Assembly: GCA_934045905.1 (NCBI GenBank)
Contig: OW203765.1
Coordinates: forward strand, 16,059,409 to 16,123,408
Direction of reading: 5' to 3'
Origin: Leuctra nigra
Taxonomy: Eukaryota; Arthropoda; Insecta; Plecoptera; Leuctridae
DNA length: 64,000 nucleotides
Numbering within the stretch: position 1 is the stretch's first letter; each line of letters begins with the position of its first letter. Positions 1 through 10,836 of the stretch are shown in pieces. The notes under the pieces are model-generated. The model worked only from the letters and a program-made list of their open reading frames with translations. It ran no database searches and was not told the origin of the DNA. The position numbers were made by a program, and so were the translations under genes.

Positions 1-1762
1 TCCATTCATTGGTTTAAATTTAAATAAATATCTCATGATAGGCTGAAAAATGAAAACGGTCTTTGATAATTCTGATCAAACTCATATTTTGCATGATCAT
101 TAAGACCAATATTGTTTCTTATTTTACAAAGTTTCATCCCAATCAGTTAAGAACGTATGAACGTATTGACATTTTTAATATCTGTCAGTAATGAAGTATC
201 GAAATAAATGTTTTCCAGTGCCAATTGAATTGATTATGATTTGCTTTATGCACCAGGGTGCTTAGATTCTATTTTAAATTTTCGATGAAAAGCATATACT
301 TTTATGTTGATATCATATTTCAATTCAATATGGATGTATCTAGTGGAGCGGTCGCTCCACCCAGCCAAGTCGTACCGTACACTCACACTCACTCAACATA
401 CCGTAAATGCCTAATAAACTGAGGAGCAGACTAACCACTTTTACTGTAAGCAACAACATGGCATTTTCGGCCTACTGGATCATAAAATTGGAAAATCTCA
501 CATTGTTGTGAAATATCTTAATTTCGAGCTATGGCCCACCAAACTCCATATACTAAATTTGGGAACAATAGGTTATGCCATTTGCGTGCTAGAGGGCCGT
601 GAAAACAGTGAAATTACACCCCTTTTCAAACCTATATCTGATGATGATGATATCAGGAAACACCGCTATCACCGCCACAGCCTAAACGGCTTAGCCGATC
701 GATCTGAAATTTTTACCACATGTGGACTTTTAGCGTCTGAGGTGCCTTTTTATAAAACCATTCGGTAGTCGCCATTTTGAAACCGGAAGTGACGTCATAT
801 CTCGAAAACGGCTCAACCGATCGGAATGAAACTAGCGCCAAATGATTCAGACGGTCGTCTATATGGAATATCAATAGTTAAAATAGAGATGTTCTATTAC
901 CGAAACCGGAAATGACGTCATGAAAATGAAGAACTAGATTTTAATGACCTCTTACTACAATAACCACATATTCAGAAGGCTTATAATGATACATAACATT
1001 TATAGAAATAAATTCTAGGTGGCTGTTATTTTAGTCGCCATTTTGAAAACCGGAAGTGATACCATATCTCGAAAACGGCTGGACTGATTGGAACGAAGCT
1101 TTCGCAATTCTTCATGGAATATCACTTTAAGCTTAGGTATATTGAGCACCAAACACAATTTTTCGTATTAACCAATTCGGAAATGACGTATTTTTTAAAA
1201 GTATTTAGTCATTGTTGCTCCGATGTGTGTTACAAGTTGTGTAAATAAACTAAAAAAATAAGTGATATCCCCATAAAAAAACACTCCGTGTAAAAATACC
1301 AGCCAAGTCTCTTCAACTATAAAAAAAATAGAAGAAATCTAAAAATTCAGCACTGAAAAGTAGTGATATCAAAAAATGAGCCAAGTCAAAACTTAATTTT
1401 AAAAACCAAAATATACTTGGCGCATCGTTTTTAAGGACATTATAGGTATATTATATATATTTAGGTACATTTGATTTTTGGCATATGCTTCTATACTATT
1501 TATATACACGATGCGCCAAGTATATTTTGGTTTTTAAAATTAAGTTTTGACTTGGCTCATTTTTTGATATCACTACTTTTCAGTGCTGAATTTTTAGATT
1601 TCTTCTATTTTTTTATAGTTGAAGAGACTTGGCTGGTATTTTTACACGGAGTGTTTTTTATGGGTATATGTTTTCTATGCGTTGTGTACGCATTTCCGGT
1701 TCGAGAATTTGCACGTACCCGTACTCGCTCATCAACGCGTTACACTGAGCGTTTTCCTATAG
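1..1762 (+). mobile_element. Helitron-like repeat copy, split by a later insertion
   Basis: Bases 1-339 and 1665-1762 together align with the uninterrupted copy ending at 47556: the same text about guanine-poor 'aagcatatactttta' and 'atttcaattcaatatgga' appears in both, and both end in the shared terminus with an ACGCGTT core followed by GCGTTTTCCTA. The hairpin element at 340-1664 sits in the middle, after 'tatggatgta'. The left end of this copy is outside the window. Assignment to a Helitron-like class is inference from the hairpin plus CTAG/CTATAG end; the repeat relationship itself is seen directly. Confidence 0.6.
340..1664 (+). mobile_element. Hairpin element copy 1 (CTAG-arm-hairpin, half-size)
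   Basis: The left end begins CTAG followed by the near-perfect palindrome GTGGAGCGGTCGCTCCAC. The arm (about 340-1260) carries repeated clusters of GCCATTTTG, CCGGAAGT and TGACGTCA, at about 770-796, 905-920 and 1030-1060. The right end (about 1268-1664) is a long inverted repeat whose two halves read GCCAAGTC... and ...GACTTGGC and whose outer edges are CCCATAAAAAAACACTCC and its complement. Comparison with the uninterrupted repeat at 47450-47470 shows insertion into 'gTATatg' with TAT present on both sides. There is no coding capacity, so it must be non-autonomous. Confidence 0.7.
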
Positions 1763-2729
1763 TAGAATAATAATCAACAATAATGAATGAAAATGACAAA
1801 ATTAATATTTGTACTCGTTTGCGCCAAAGACGCATAGATGAAAAAAGGGTTGAATAGCGGACTGTATGATAGGGGGGTGAGAAAGCAGTCACACTTACGT
1901 AGTTCACGGAAGCAGCGAGATGTTGTATGCGGCAATGCGTCGAACTTTGTGGCCTTGATGTTGTGAAGGATGGTACTGCAGTACGGGGAGGGTGTGAGGA
2001 GTGTAATAACGAAAATGATACGAGTAGAGAGAATTAGAATAGCCAACTTGGCTGTATGACTGAACTTTGAACAAACACGAACTGTCTGCATGAGCAGAAA
2101 CTGGCACAGAGAAGCTTCCTCGATGATAGGTAACAACTTGAACCATGGGTAACGACAGAGTGAAAGAGGGGAAGGTCAAACTAACGTATTTGGTCAAACT
2201 GATAAGGGATGATGCTTGGCGATGCCAACATAATAAACAAAAACTGAGCGTAGGAAAATAACGGCGCGGACAGTACTACATAGTGCAAACAAACATTATT
2301 TAAGATTATATAAGTAGTTCCTAAAAATTCTAAAAAGACCTGACAGAAATAGGAAATCGTAAACAAAATTGAATAAAATAATCTGAAATCGTGCCAAGCG
2401 CACCAGTAAACAGACCAATTATTTAAATTTTGTCAAAAAGACCCTATAGTATAATCATAGAGGTATGATGGTATAATCATAGAGGTATGGTATAATCAAA
2501 GAGGTAAAAAGGGTTTCTTACCTCTATGGTATAATGATGTGTTACATCTCCTGGCACGAAAATTAATTTTAAACGGGATTATACAATATCATTCTGGAGA
2601 TAAACGATCTTCTACTCCCCCTCCCCTTACCCTGCTACTGAAATTCAAGACAAAGGAAAAAAGGAGACAGAATGGGTTACTTTCTTTTCACTGATTCAAG
2701 TTATCAACCGTAACGACGTCAATGTAGAT
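1763..2729. other. 3' flank of takeout 1, no gene seen
   Basis: No exon or conserved coding pattern is visible on either strand. Open frames here are short, low-complexity and lack family resemblance. The stretch contains a small degenerate tandem repeat at 2449-2535 and is otherwise unremarkable AT-rich sequence downstream of takeout 1. Confidence 0.5.
2449..2535. repeat. Minisatellite with inverted tail (ggtataatcatagaggtat)
   Basis: Three imperfect copies of a ~20-bp unit 'gtataatcatagaggtat' are followed by an inverted partial copy 'cttacctctatggtataat', so the end of the array can fold back on it. Confidence 0.6.
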
Positions 2730-2735
2730 TTTATT
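2730..2735 (-). promoter_or_regulatory. Polyadenylation signal of takeout 1
   Basis: AATAAA on the minus strand, about 30 nt past the takeout 1 stop codon. The surrounding block (gacgtcaatgt...ttttattgtctt) is recognisable at the same place after takeout 2 (about 10205-10245) and takeout 3 (about 61265-61290), where the hexamer has drifted to AATACA and AATATA. Confidence 0.55.
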
Positions 2736-2763
2736 GTCTTAAAATGACTCCAACTGCTTCCAG

Positions 2764-3065
2764 CTACTTGGGATGCAACACTCTGTACGGCACTTTGTAG
2801 TAGATCTTCTTGAGAATGTCCTTCATCAAGTTTCCGATGGTCACTTCGGACAAGGTCTTCACTTCCGTGTCGAGAAGCTTCCAGTTGTCATTGAGGATCT
2901 TGTTCATGGCGTCGCCGAGCTGCTTGTTCCCGTTGAAGAGGTTGCCGAAGTCCAGGTGCAGCCTCGACGTCGAGTATTTGTAGAGGAAGTCGTCGACGCT
3001 GACGTATTCGACGTCCTTCTTGGAGACGACGTGGCCGGTGATGACGACGGAGATGTCCATGTCAG
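2764..3065 (-). CDS. Takeout 1 exon 5 (C-terminal domain)
   Basis: 302 nt ending in TAG. Codes DISVVITGHVVSKKDVEYV then the takeout C-terminal motif. The part at 2988-3050 is almost base-for-base the same in all three paralogues. Confidence 0.9.
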
Positions 3066-6000
3066 CTGTGGAAGTCATGAGGATTTGAGTGAAATGGCGC
3101 CATGAAGAAGTCATAAGTGTTATATAAACACTAAATGGAAACATGTGGTGACATTCAATTTTGAAGAGGGCGGCAATCCAAGTTCCGTCGTTGGTTACGA
3201 TCAGTTTTGGGTTACTACACTAATCACCTGGGCATAAAATTCTACACAATTACTAAGTACCTACTTGTTTCCCTGCACTTCATCTTGGCATATGCTCAGA
3301 TGACATTACGTTAGTAGCTTTAGAATCATGTGTGTTTTAATTACATAGTTCTCTGATTTCTTGTTAGGTTTGATACATGATATCAAATTAATTATGTTTC
3401 ATTATTATTTAACCTTTTTATAATCTAAGATCTTGTAGTCTGAGCTCTTCAAATTAAACATGGAAGTTTTTTCTTATAAAAGATTTGTAAGTGGAAACAC
3501 TTTGTTTTAAACTGGGGAAGGAAAGGTTGAGATGGTATGGGCGATTGCAAGGGATGGAACAAGGAAGAATTCCAAGAAGGGAGGCAGATCGAGCAGTAAC
3601 TATAGGAAGGAAAAAGGCTGGGCGACCGAGAACAAAGTGGATGAGTGGAGTGGAAAGGGCTGCGGAAGAAAGAGGAGAAAATTGGAATGTGATTAGAGAC
3701 AAAAAATGGTGGGAGGATGTGGGTAGATGGAAGGGGTTGGTTGAAAAAAGGGAGGATGCAAGAAAAGAAAACAGCAATAGAGGAAAAGGAAGAAGAAGAC
3801 GAATAGATGGATCAGATAGAGGAGGGGCGTCGGACCTGCCTGGCAAGTCGGCTCCAGACTTAGAAGTAGATGACCAAGATAGTTGGTGGTTCGTCCACCC
3901 CATGACCTGACATTGTGTTGGAATCTTGGCTTGATAAAATAAAATATTTTTCGAATGACATTGCTCACAAGTCTCTAAATTTAATTGTGAACTTGGTGGT
4001 CTGTATCGATGCATATATGCAGGATATCTTACAATACGTTAGATTTAGTTTCCCCGAGCCAGTGATGGGCAGCACCAGGATGTTGCCGTCGATCGTGTAG
4101 TCGCCATCAAACAAGAGAGCAGGAGTCTTTCCTTTCATCTCTAGACGATAGTTCTTGTCCCCAAACTCACTCCTTGAACAAGAATGATAAGAGAAGAGTT
4201 AGCCGCCGGTTCAGAGTTCTTATATTACGAATATCACACATGAACAAATAGAATAGGGGAGTGAACCGTATTTTTGTACGAACAAAGCGAGCTACTCCTA
4301 TGACTTATTGAGTCATTGGCACGGACCTTGGTTTTCTTTTACGATCACACCGTTTCACCAACCTATCTGAAATTTTGTAGATATTTAAAGATGCTGACAT
4401 TTTTGTTGATTGGTTAAAAATAAATGTAATAAATATTTCTTGTTTGGCTGATATATGAAATACGTGATAGTACTTAGTTGTGACATTCAGTGCCCTGTCC
4501 ATTATTTAATTTGTTTTGATTTTTTAAATTATTCAACGATAAAACCATATCACACAAATTGTGTAATCACTATCAAGTACCTTAAAAGGGCTGAGTAGTG
4601 AGCGTGGCCTTGAAGAGTTTTTTTAATCGGTTTTTATCAATATCTTTTACAATTGATTACAAAAAAAGGCTTTGTACGCGTATTCAGAACAGTTTAATGA
4701 AAATAATTGCATAGTTTGGAATAAGCTATTCGTTTTATTTTGTCCAACAGATGTTTAGTGCCCGAAAATTAGTAAAATTATGACACTTAACATCTGTTGG
4801 ACAAAATAAAACTAATAACTTATTCCAAACTATGAAATTATTTTCATTGAACTGTTCTGAATACGCGTACAAATCCCTATTTTATTAACAATTACATTGG
4901 TAAAAGATTTTGATAAAATTCGATTAAAAAACTGTTCAAGGTCAAACTCACCACCCAGCCGTCTTTATATATCTTTATTTTATTTTATTTTTCCAATTAA
5001 AACAATCAGGTAAAGATTACATAAATTTTCAAAAAGAGAAAAATTAAAGAAATATTAAAAATATATTAGCACTAAAATGAAACGAAATTAATATGAGCTC
5101 CCAGATCGATTTTCATTATTATCATATAACTGTGTTTGGCAGCGTCAACCTAGCGTCCGACCAGATGAGCCACATAAGAGTTAAACTTACTTGACTTGAT
5201 ACATCTCGACAGCGCTGAATCCGAACACGTCTAATTCTTTGAAGATGAGATGAATCTTGACTGGTCCAGAATCATTCGTCACATCCATCTCTTTCACATG
5301 CAGCGGGTCCATGGGCACAGCTCCGATACTTGGCAACCCTGTTGGAACACGTATAGTAGAATCTAGGATGATAGCTTGGGGGGGGGGGGGATTGGCAACC
5401 TAATGACGTCACCCACGCTTGCTGATGCAGTACGCATTTGCCCATGTATGATACTGACGAGGTAAATATTGCCTTTTCTTGCTGCATCGTCAATAAAATA
5501 TTGGAGAAATATGTGTGTAGCATCATTGTCTTCATTACAATGCAGAGCATTGTGTGATTGTATTTTAAAATCCATTATGTTGTGTAGTATACTTGTTTTG
5601 ACAGGTTTAATATCTCGAGGAACTAGTTCAAAATGTTAAAAGCTGCGCCGACGGAAAAATATCACTTCAGCACTTTATTCACTACGTCTCACATAGGCAA
5701 CGTGTTGATGTCTGAGATACATCATTGTCTTTCTTAAAGATTAACGAATTGTGTGATACTTAATGTGTGACATTTTATTGAATGATTCGAGGTATTTTCA
5801 ACTGTTATAAAAGCGCGGCATTTCCGTTATCACACACATGGTTTTCAAGGTCACACGGGATGCCAATCTCCCCCAGTAATCGTCCTAGGTAGAATGTGTA
5901 GAAATGTGTAGAAATTATATCTTTCAGAATTCTATTGTAAGATCAATCATTAGTGTCCTTTCAACTAGGAAAGGTAGATGGTTTGGGCGATTGAAAAGAA

Positions 6001-7811
6001 TGGGGAAAAAGGAATCCCAAAAAGGGAGCAACAATTCGAGAAAACATTTCGAATTTCGAGGATCGAGCAACAATTGGAGGGAAATGATAGGAAAGGAAAG
6101 GGAAAAGAGAAAGGAAAGGGAGACCGAGTACGAAGTGGTTAAGTGGAATGGAGATGGCAGTGGAAGAAAGAGGAGAGTTTTGGGATGTGATTTGAGACGA
6201 AAAGTGCCGAGAGGAAACTGACATGGAGGGAGATTCAGGAAACGGAGGAGGAGGGGAAGAAGAAGATGCAGAAGGTGACGAAGACGGGAACGCAATTGGC
6301 AAGTAAGCACATGAGAGACAATAAGACCTAGATGTGTGACATCACCCCATGACCTGATGTATTGGATACCATGCTATTGAGAAACAGGTACGTAGGAACA
6401 AATTTCATCATGGGGTAAGGAGGGCGAAGTGTCCAATACTACACCCCCAGGACGTTTTCTGGAATTTAAGCATTTATAGGTTATTCAGGACTCTGAGCTG
6501 AATGTTTTATAGTGATTCGGGGATAATACTGCTTGAGTGGGGGGGGGGGGGGGTTAAATCCCCCCTCCCTTCTACACACCTGTTGTTTAAATAAAACCTA
6601 TAAAGTATGTCCATGGTTGTAGTGAATCCATCACTCACCGTTCCTCAAGAGTTTCAACGCCGCTGAGATTGCAGTCTTGAGACATTCGTCGTCGCCTGGT
6701 GGACAAGATGTGAACCCAGCAGCTGAAACAAGCATTCAAGACGAACAACTTAGTTCATTGCTTTAAGTGCATGTAATGTAGAGATATAGGTATTCGGCCC
6801 AATACACTTGTTTATTATTATATTTTATGAGTATTATAAGTTATTTAGGTACAATTTACAATAACATTTAATGTATAATATTTTGTGTTGTTAATTATTC
6901 TTATCTGCAGTCATATCCCGACACAAGAAGTTCCTCTTACTAGGGTATAATTATTCATTGTAAACATATGTAATATAACTCTATCAAAATAATGAATACT
7001 GAATTTCTTTTTATCTTAAAGAAATATTATTAAATTGGCCCCATTTGTAGTGCAGAATTATTTGATTTTATCATTTTGCTTCTATGTGAGGAGACTTATC
7101 TGCTTATTGTGTTTTAACACAGAGTGATTTTATCGGTTTATATACGTAGATTCCCCACCCCCCTCCACTAATTGTAAAATTATCCTATCTAGACATTTTA
7201 AAATTTTCAAGATTTCTGAATTTCCCTCAACATGTTTATTATTAAGCGAGCGGAGCGAGCGTCTCTACTTAACACATGGCTCGAATATCTTTTTTCTTTT
7301 GTTTATTTATCTGTCTGTGTGTGCATCTAGCGTCTCCTGCAAAACGAAGTAACGGATAAGGCCAATGTTTCACACGTGTCAAACTGCAAACGTTTGACCG
7401 ATCATCACAAATTTTTAGATGGTCATTGGGACCAGCATTTGATGTAACTTATATGTATTTTCACACTCAGACAAACCTGTAATGAACTTCAAGAGTTATG
7501 TATTTCAAAAGAATAATAATCAGTAAAATGTCAATGGCAAAATGAACCTATCAAATAGGTATTTAGTTTTTACGTTTTTTTTTTAAACTTCATTAGATCA
7601 AGGACTGTAGAGGAACACATTTCACCTTGATTCACATGCAATACTTTTAGTACTTTTGCTCGCTTATCAACGCGTTACACCGAGCGTTTTCCTAGTGTAA
7701 CAATAAGTCCAGCAAATTTTACTTACGTAAACTTGTAGATTTTCCGCCCAGTGCATTTGGCACTTCATAAGCCAAACAGAAGCAAACCAACGCCAGTGCA
7801 GCAAACTTCAT
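2764..7811 (-). CDS. Takeout-like / JHBP-family secreted protein 1 (5 exons)
   Basis: Five exons on the minus strand: 7727-7811, 6639-6722, 5191-5338, 4033-4172 and 2764-3065. They join in phase with GT-AG introns into 252 codons, the usual length for the takeout/haemolymph JHBP family. Residues 1-20 are a signal peptide (MKFAALALVCFCLA). Exon 2 carries the family's N-terminal cysteine pair (SCPPGDDEC). Exon 3 starts with the GLPSIGAVPMDPL motif. Exon 5 has the C-terminal takeout motif (NLFNG..LGDAMNKILNDNW) and ends HPK. Family members bind small hydrophobic ligands in haemolymph or other secretions and are linked to feeding, circadian and hormone responses; the ligand here is unknown. TATA-driven promoter at 7856-7861. 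Introns hold a MITE, LINE relics and Helitron-like copies. No coding damage seen. Confidence 0.9.
3500..3905 (+). pseudogene. LINE relic: C-terminal end of a non-LTR reverse transcriptase
   Basis: The frame reads LRWYGRLQGMEQGRIPRR, then KKAGRPRTKWMSGVE and later KWWEDVGRWKGLVEKR. This is the pattern found after the RT domain in Jockey/CR1-type ORF2 proteins (RWxGHxxRM...GRPRxRW). No RT catalytic motifs remain. It lies in intron 4 of takeout 1, antisense to it. Confidence 0.65.
4033..4172 (-). CDS. Takeout 1 exon 4 (tandem acceptor)
   Basis: 140 nt, phase 2 in and 1 out; codes SEFGDKNYRLEMKGK through GKLNLTY. The acceptor is AAGGAG, an NAGNAG-type tandem site; use of the second AG would drop one codon and stay in frame. 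Donor is GTAAGA. Confidence 0.85.
4584..4966. mobile_element. Palindromic MITE, TTAA family 1, copy 1
   Basis: Two arms of about 170 bp face each other around 4770: 'tgtccaacagatgtttag' and 'taacatctgttggaca', and 'ggccttgaagagttttttta' against its complement at the other end. Ends resemble GACGGCTGGGTAGTGAG, which is intact in the copy at 35887-36190. No coding capacity. Sits in intron 3 of takeout 1. Confidence 0.75.
5191..5338 (-). CDS. Takeout 1 exon 3
   Basis: 148 nt, phase 1 in and 2 out. Codes GLPSIGAVPMDPL through VEMYQV. Acceptor AACAG, donor AA|GTAAGT. Only about three differences from takeout 2 exon 3. Confidence 0.9.
5958..6230 (+). pseudogene. Degenerate LINE relic (same tail region as 3500-3905)
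   Basis: Begins GRWFGRLKRMGK and later reads purine-rich KERETEYEVVKWNGD. It matches the fragment at 3500-3905 in layout but has lost the GRPR core. Lies in intron 2 of takeout 1, antisense. Confidence 0.4.
6639..6722 (-). CDS. Takeout 1 exon 2
   Basis: 84 nt, phase 1 in and out. Codes the paired cysteines of the family (SCPPGDDEC) and the first helix. Acceptor TTTCAG, donor G|GTGAGT. Four differences from takeout 2 exon 2, with the adjoining intron also conserved. Confidence 0.9.
7246..7695 (+). mobile_element. Helitron-like non-autonomous element H1
   Basis: Starts TTAAGCGAGCGGAGCGAGCG and ends with the shared terminus ...AACGCGTTACACCGAGCGTTTTCCTAG followed by T; the AACGC/GCGTT pair can form a short terminal hairpin. 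The last 130 bp and the middle match 63590-63929 in takeout 3. Located in intron 1 of takeout 1, close to the exon 1 donor. Confidence 0.55.
7727..7811 (-). CDS. Takeout 1 exon 1 (signal peptide)
   Basis: Codes residues 1-28 and one extra base (phase 1). ATG at 7811 chosen because it opens a clean signal peptide, lies ~45 nt below the TATA box, and is conserved in the paralogous exon at 58931-59015. Donor is C|GTAAGT. Confidence 0.9.
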
Positions 7812-7855
7812 TCTTGCAATCATAAAACTGAAGTGTCCATCCCATCTGCACAATA

Positions 7856-7861
7856 CTTATA
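7856..7861 (-). promoter_or_regulatory. TATA box of takeout 1
   Basis: TATAAG on the minus strand, 45 nt before the ATG. The block CCCATCTGCACAATACTTATA (as read on the plus strand) is also present at 9259 and, nearly unchanged, at 59058. Confidence 0.7.
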
Positions 7862-7989
7862 CACAGGATATGCATTTCTTCATGCAAGTTGAAAAAACAA
7901 TACATAAATTAATTGTGAATAAAACATATCAATAAAGATGATGTGTAAAAAAGAGTAATCAGAGCCTAATGACCACCTAATGACTGTAA

Positions 7990-8490
7990 AAAAGGAACTT
8001 AGTCGTCTCCACTTGAAACCTATGGCTCGAATCTCTGTTTTTTTGTCTGTCGTCTGTGCTTTTGGCGTCTCCTGCCAAACGAAGTAACGGATCAGGCCAA
8101 TTTTTTTACAAAGCTTATATTACTGTTATGGTTGTGGTCATAATGATTTTTAGCAAGATCGGTCAATTGGTTTCATTGGAAATTGGATTTATGATGTCTA
8201 GCTATCATAACCATAGCAACGAAATGTTTTACGAAAGTTTAAAATATACCTTTTGGACCAATCACTGCAAATATCTGTAGCACTTCCAGGAGACAGTGAA
8301 ATTTGTTTTCAACATTGACATTTCGTCTTTGTGACAATCTTTCCGGTTTCTGAAGAAAATCTGAACACTTCTGTGATCTGCAAGTGATTATTCAGTGATT
8401 ATTTACGGAATTTCGGTTAGATTATGGTTTCATGTGCTGCACATACCGGTGCTCCCTTATCAACGCGTTACACAGAGCGTTTTCCTAGTA
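7990..8490 (+). mobile_element. Helitron-like element H2
   Basis: Begins with 'gtcgtctccacttgaaacctatggctcgaat', a form of the 5' block seen at 7255 and inverted near 53430. It ends with ATCAACGCGTTACACAGAGCG and TTTTCCTAG before T. Non-coding. Upstream of takeout 1. Confidence 0.5.
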
Positions 8491-8684
8491 CTAACAAGAT
8501 GACGACACAGAAGGATGGTAAATTGTAGACTTATTGGACTTTGGCGACAATGAGTTTAGATCATCTTAGATGTATAGGTACCTACTTCATTAACATCGCA
8601 CCTATCTGCAACTATAATCTAATGGCGATGGATAAAGGATAATGAAGATGATAAAGTATGGTAAGATAGACTAGGAGGTTGTCG

Positions 8685-8812
8685 TGGCCTATTAGTATGG
8701 AAGCAATTCCATATGTCGTGGTTCCCTCAGTCGGGAACCACGATAGAAGCTGTCCAGGAGGGTCATGCGCGGGAATCGAACCCGGGACTTCTGGAGGTCT
8801 CGGGTTCGATTC
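8685..8812 (-). mobile_element. tRNA-derived SINE fragment
   Basis: The minus strand has a pol III B box (GGTTCGATTCC) at about 8771-8781, followed by the 'ggccacgac' body module shared with 9905-10196, 17725-18000 and 59545-59710. The A-box side is lost or altered. Confidence 0.6.
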
Positions 8813-9204
8813 AAAACCGCTGTCAATCTGTTCTTCAGTATTTTTTTGATAGTATTTATGGTTTCCTGTGCAATTGCAGACTGCAGAAGTTCTTATAGGT
8901 ATAAAACAACTCATTTAATAACTATATATTCGGCTAAAAGATAATAATTGGTTCAAATCGACTTTACAACTGTACACCAAAATGGCCGAAAATATACTTT
9001 TTAACATTGTAAATCAGAATATAAAATCTGATCAAACAATAATGTATCTATGTTCCACTTTGAAATATAGAAATGAAATGTTAAATTGAATTGACATTGA
9101 AATGTTGAAAGCATCAGGACAAGAAGGCAATGAATGGCTATCTCGGGTAATTGCTGCAGCTTGGAATCAAGTAAAAGTTCCTGAAGATTGAGGCAAACTG
9201 CAGC

Positions 9205-9350
9205 AAACTTCATTCTTGCAATAACAAAACTAAAGCTTGACATCCCATCTGCACAATACTTATACACAGGATGCATTAGCGTTGAACGTTGAACGTACAC
9301 GTGAAAAAATACGTACATATTAATTATTTATAATTGAGAATAAAATCACT
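9205..9350 (-). pseudogene. Orphan copy of the takeout promoter and start codon
   Basis: Read on the minus strand, this has the conserved TATA block (TATAAG at 9259-9264), the leader, and then ATGAAGTTTGCTGCA (MKFAA), after which similarity to exon 1 stops. No donor or following exon is in register. It lies about 1.4 kb upstream of the takeout 1 ATG. It is a partial duplication of a takeout 5' end rather than a usable first exon. Confidence 0.65.
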
Positions 9351-9594
9351 TATTAAAAAAACCGTGTAGGATTGAAATTCTAATTACTATGTGCCTACCT
9401 AATCATAATAAAATAACGTGTAACAAACAAGATGACGAGGCAGAAACATGGAAAATGAAGATTTATTGAATTTATTGGCGACAATGTCGTCATAGATGTA
9501 TGTTTTCTTGTTAATCATCGCACCTTTCTGCAACTGCAGTCTAATTTCGATGGATGATACGAAGGTGATAAAGTATAGGTAGGATGTACTAGGA

Positions 9595-9790
9595 TGCTGT
9601 CGTGGCATATTGGAAGCAATTCCACATTTTGCCTTCCGACCGAGGCAACCACGAAAGAAGCAGTCAACATCAGTGGGATCAAACCAGGGTCCTCCGGGTT
9701 CTCAGCTCCAAGACGGAGTTTCTTATTAGCGAGAGTCTACAAGACTCTGATGGCTTTGTCATCAGAGTCATCAGATGGCTTTGTCATCGT
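9595..9790 (-). mobile_element. Degraded SINE-like sequence
   Basis: Shares 'gctgtcgtggcatattggaagcaattccacat' and 'accacgaaagaagc' with the SINE fragment at 8685-8812, but its B box is decayed (gggatcaaaccaggg). Confidence 0.4.
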
Positions 9791-9904
9791 TGGAGGCGCG
9801 CTGAAGGCCTATCCAAGAACGATCTTCTACTTCATCCACCCCCTGCTATTGGCAAGCCAGACCCAAACGCTAAGAAAGGGGTGTTTCTTTTCATTGATTT
9901 TTTT

Positions 9905-10196
9905 ATTTTTTTTGTCTGGGGCTTAACGTCGCACTGTTCTGCAGCGAGGCTAATGGCGACGGATGAATGATTATGATGATGATTGGGAGATGATGGTGAA
10001 GAGTAGGTAAGGATGGAAGGTGGGAGGGAGGCGGTCGTGGCCTATTAGTAGGTTACCTTCCCAGCATTTGCCTGTCGACTGAGGGAATACCACGAAAAAC
10101 CCGAGTCAGGAAGGACGGCCGCGGGAATCGAACCCGGGCATCCGGAATACAAGTTCAGAGCGTTAACCACTCACCCAACCTGTTCTGCAAGTAAAC
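9905..10196 (-). mobile_element. tRNA-derived SINE, nearly complete
   Basis: On the minus strand it opens with a tRNA-like head: an A-box-like GTGAGTGGTTAACGC, then a perfect B box at 10124-10134 within CCCGGGTTCGATTCCC. It continues through the 'ggccacgaccgcc' body and ends 'gcgacgttaagcccca', followed by A-rich sequence. The combination of promoter, body and tail is that of a SINE and not of a tRNA gene. Confidence 0.8.
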
Positions 10197-10534
10197 AACT
10201 GTGATAGCTTCAATGTCGATTGTATTGTCTTAAAATTATAATGTTATCACATCATTTATTTTAATTTTCTTTCCTTTTTAATTATTATAGTATGTTCATT
10301 CAATTTACACACAATTCTAGAATAACACAAAAATAACACGACATACTTGTAACTTGAACAAAAAATTACACCCACGTAGGCCTGGCCTGAGTGTGGGAAA
10401 GGGTATATTAAAACATAAGTACATGAATACAATTCAAGATGGCGACACAATACAAATGAAAAACATATATTTCGTGAAAAAATTATTACAAGGTAAATAC
10501 ATCGATTCCTTGAAATCTATTCAACACCTTCCAG

Positions 10535-10836
10535 CTACTTGGGATGCATCACTCTGTAGGAAACTTTGTCATAGATCTTCCTGACAACATCCAGCAACAC
10601 TCTCCCGATGGTTTCTTGAGCCAGAGACTTCGTTTCCCTTTCGATGAGCTTCCAGTTCTTGTTTAGGATCCTGTTCATGGCGTACCCGAGACCCAGGTTC
10701 CCGTTGTAGAGGTTGCCGAAGTGCATGTACAGCCGCGACGTCGTGTACTTGAACTGGAAGTCGTCGACGCTGACGTACTCGACGTCCTTCTTGGAGACGA
10801 CGTGGCCGGTGATGACGACGGTGATGTCTACGTCGG
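10535..10836 (-). CDS. Takeout 2 exon 5
   Basis: 302 nt, stop TAG. Codes DITVVITGHVV, then FGNLYNGNLGLGYAMNRIL and ends HPK. Acceptor CCACAG. Confidence 0.9.

Noticed and set aside
340..1664. Hairpin element as a simple symmetric foldback transposon
   Set aside because: The complete copies are asymmetric: one end is the CTAG palindrome, the other the long hairpin. Apparent symmetry at 32-35 kb comes from two copies in opposite orientation.
2773..3105. Plus-strand frames opposite takeout exon 5 (also 10721-10921 and 61394-61780)
   Set aside because: They are antisense shadows: the minus-strand frame matches the takeout family with proper splice sites.
5924..6310. Leu/Ser/Pro-rich minus-strand frames
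   Set aside because: Complement of a purine-rich LINE relic; low complexity, no homology pattern.
9001..9318. 105-codon minus-strand frame containing MKFAAVCLNL
   Set aside because: Only the first five codons after the conserved promoter match takeout; the remainder is random sequence without a donor in register.
10081..10190. tRNA gene on the minus strand
   Set aside because: A and B boxes are present but no cloverleaf acceptor stem closes, and the same unit with body and tail recurs at several loci, which means a SINE.
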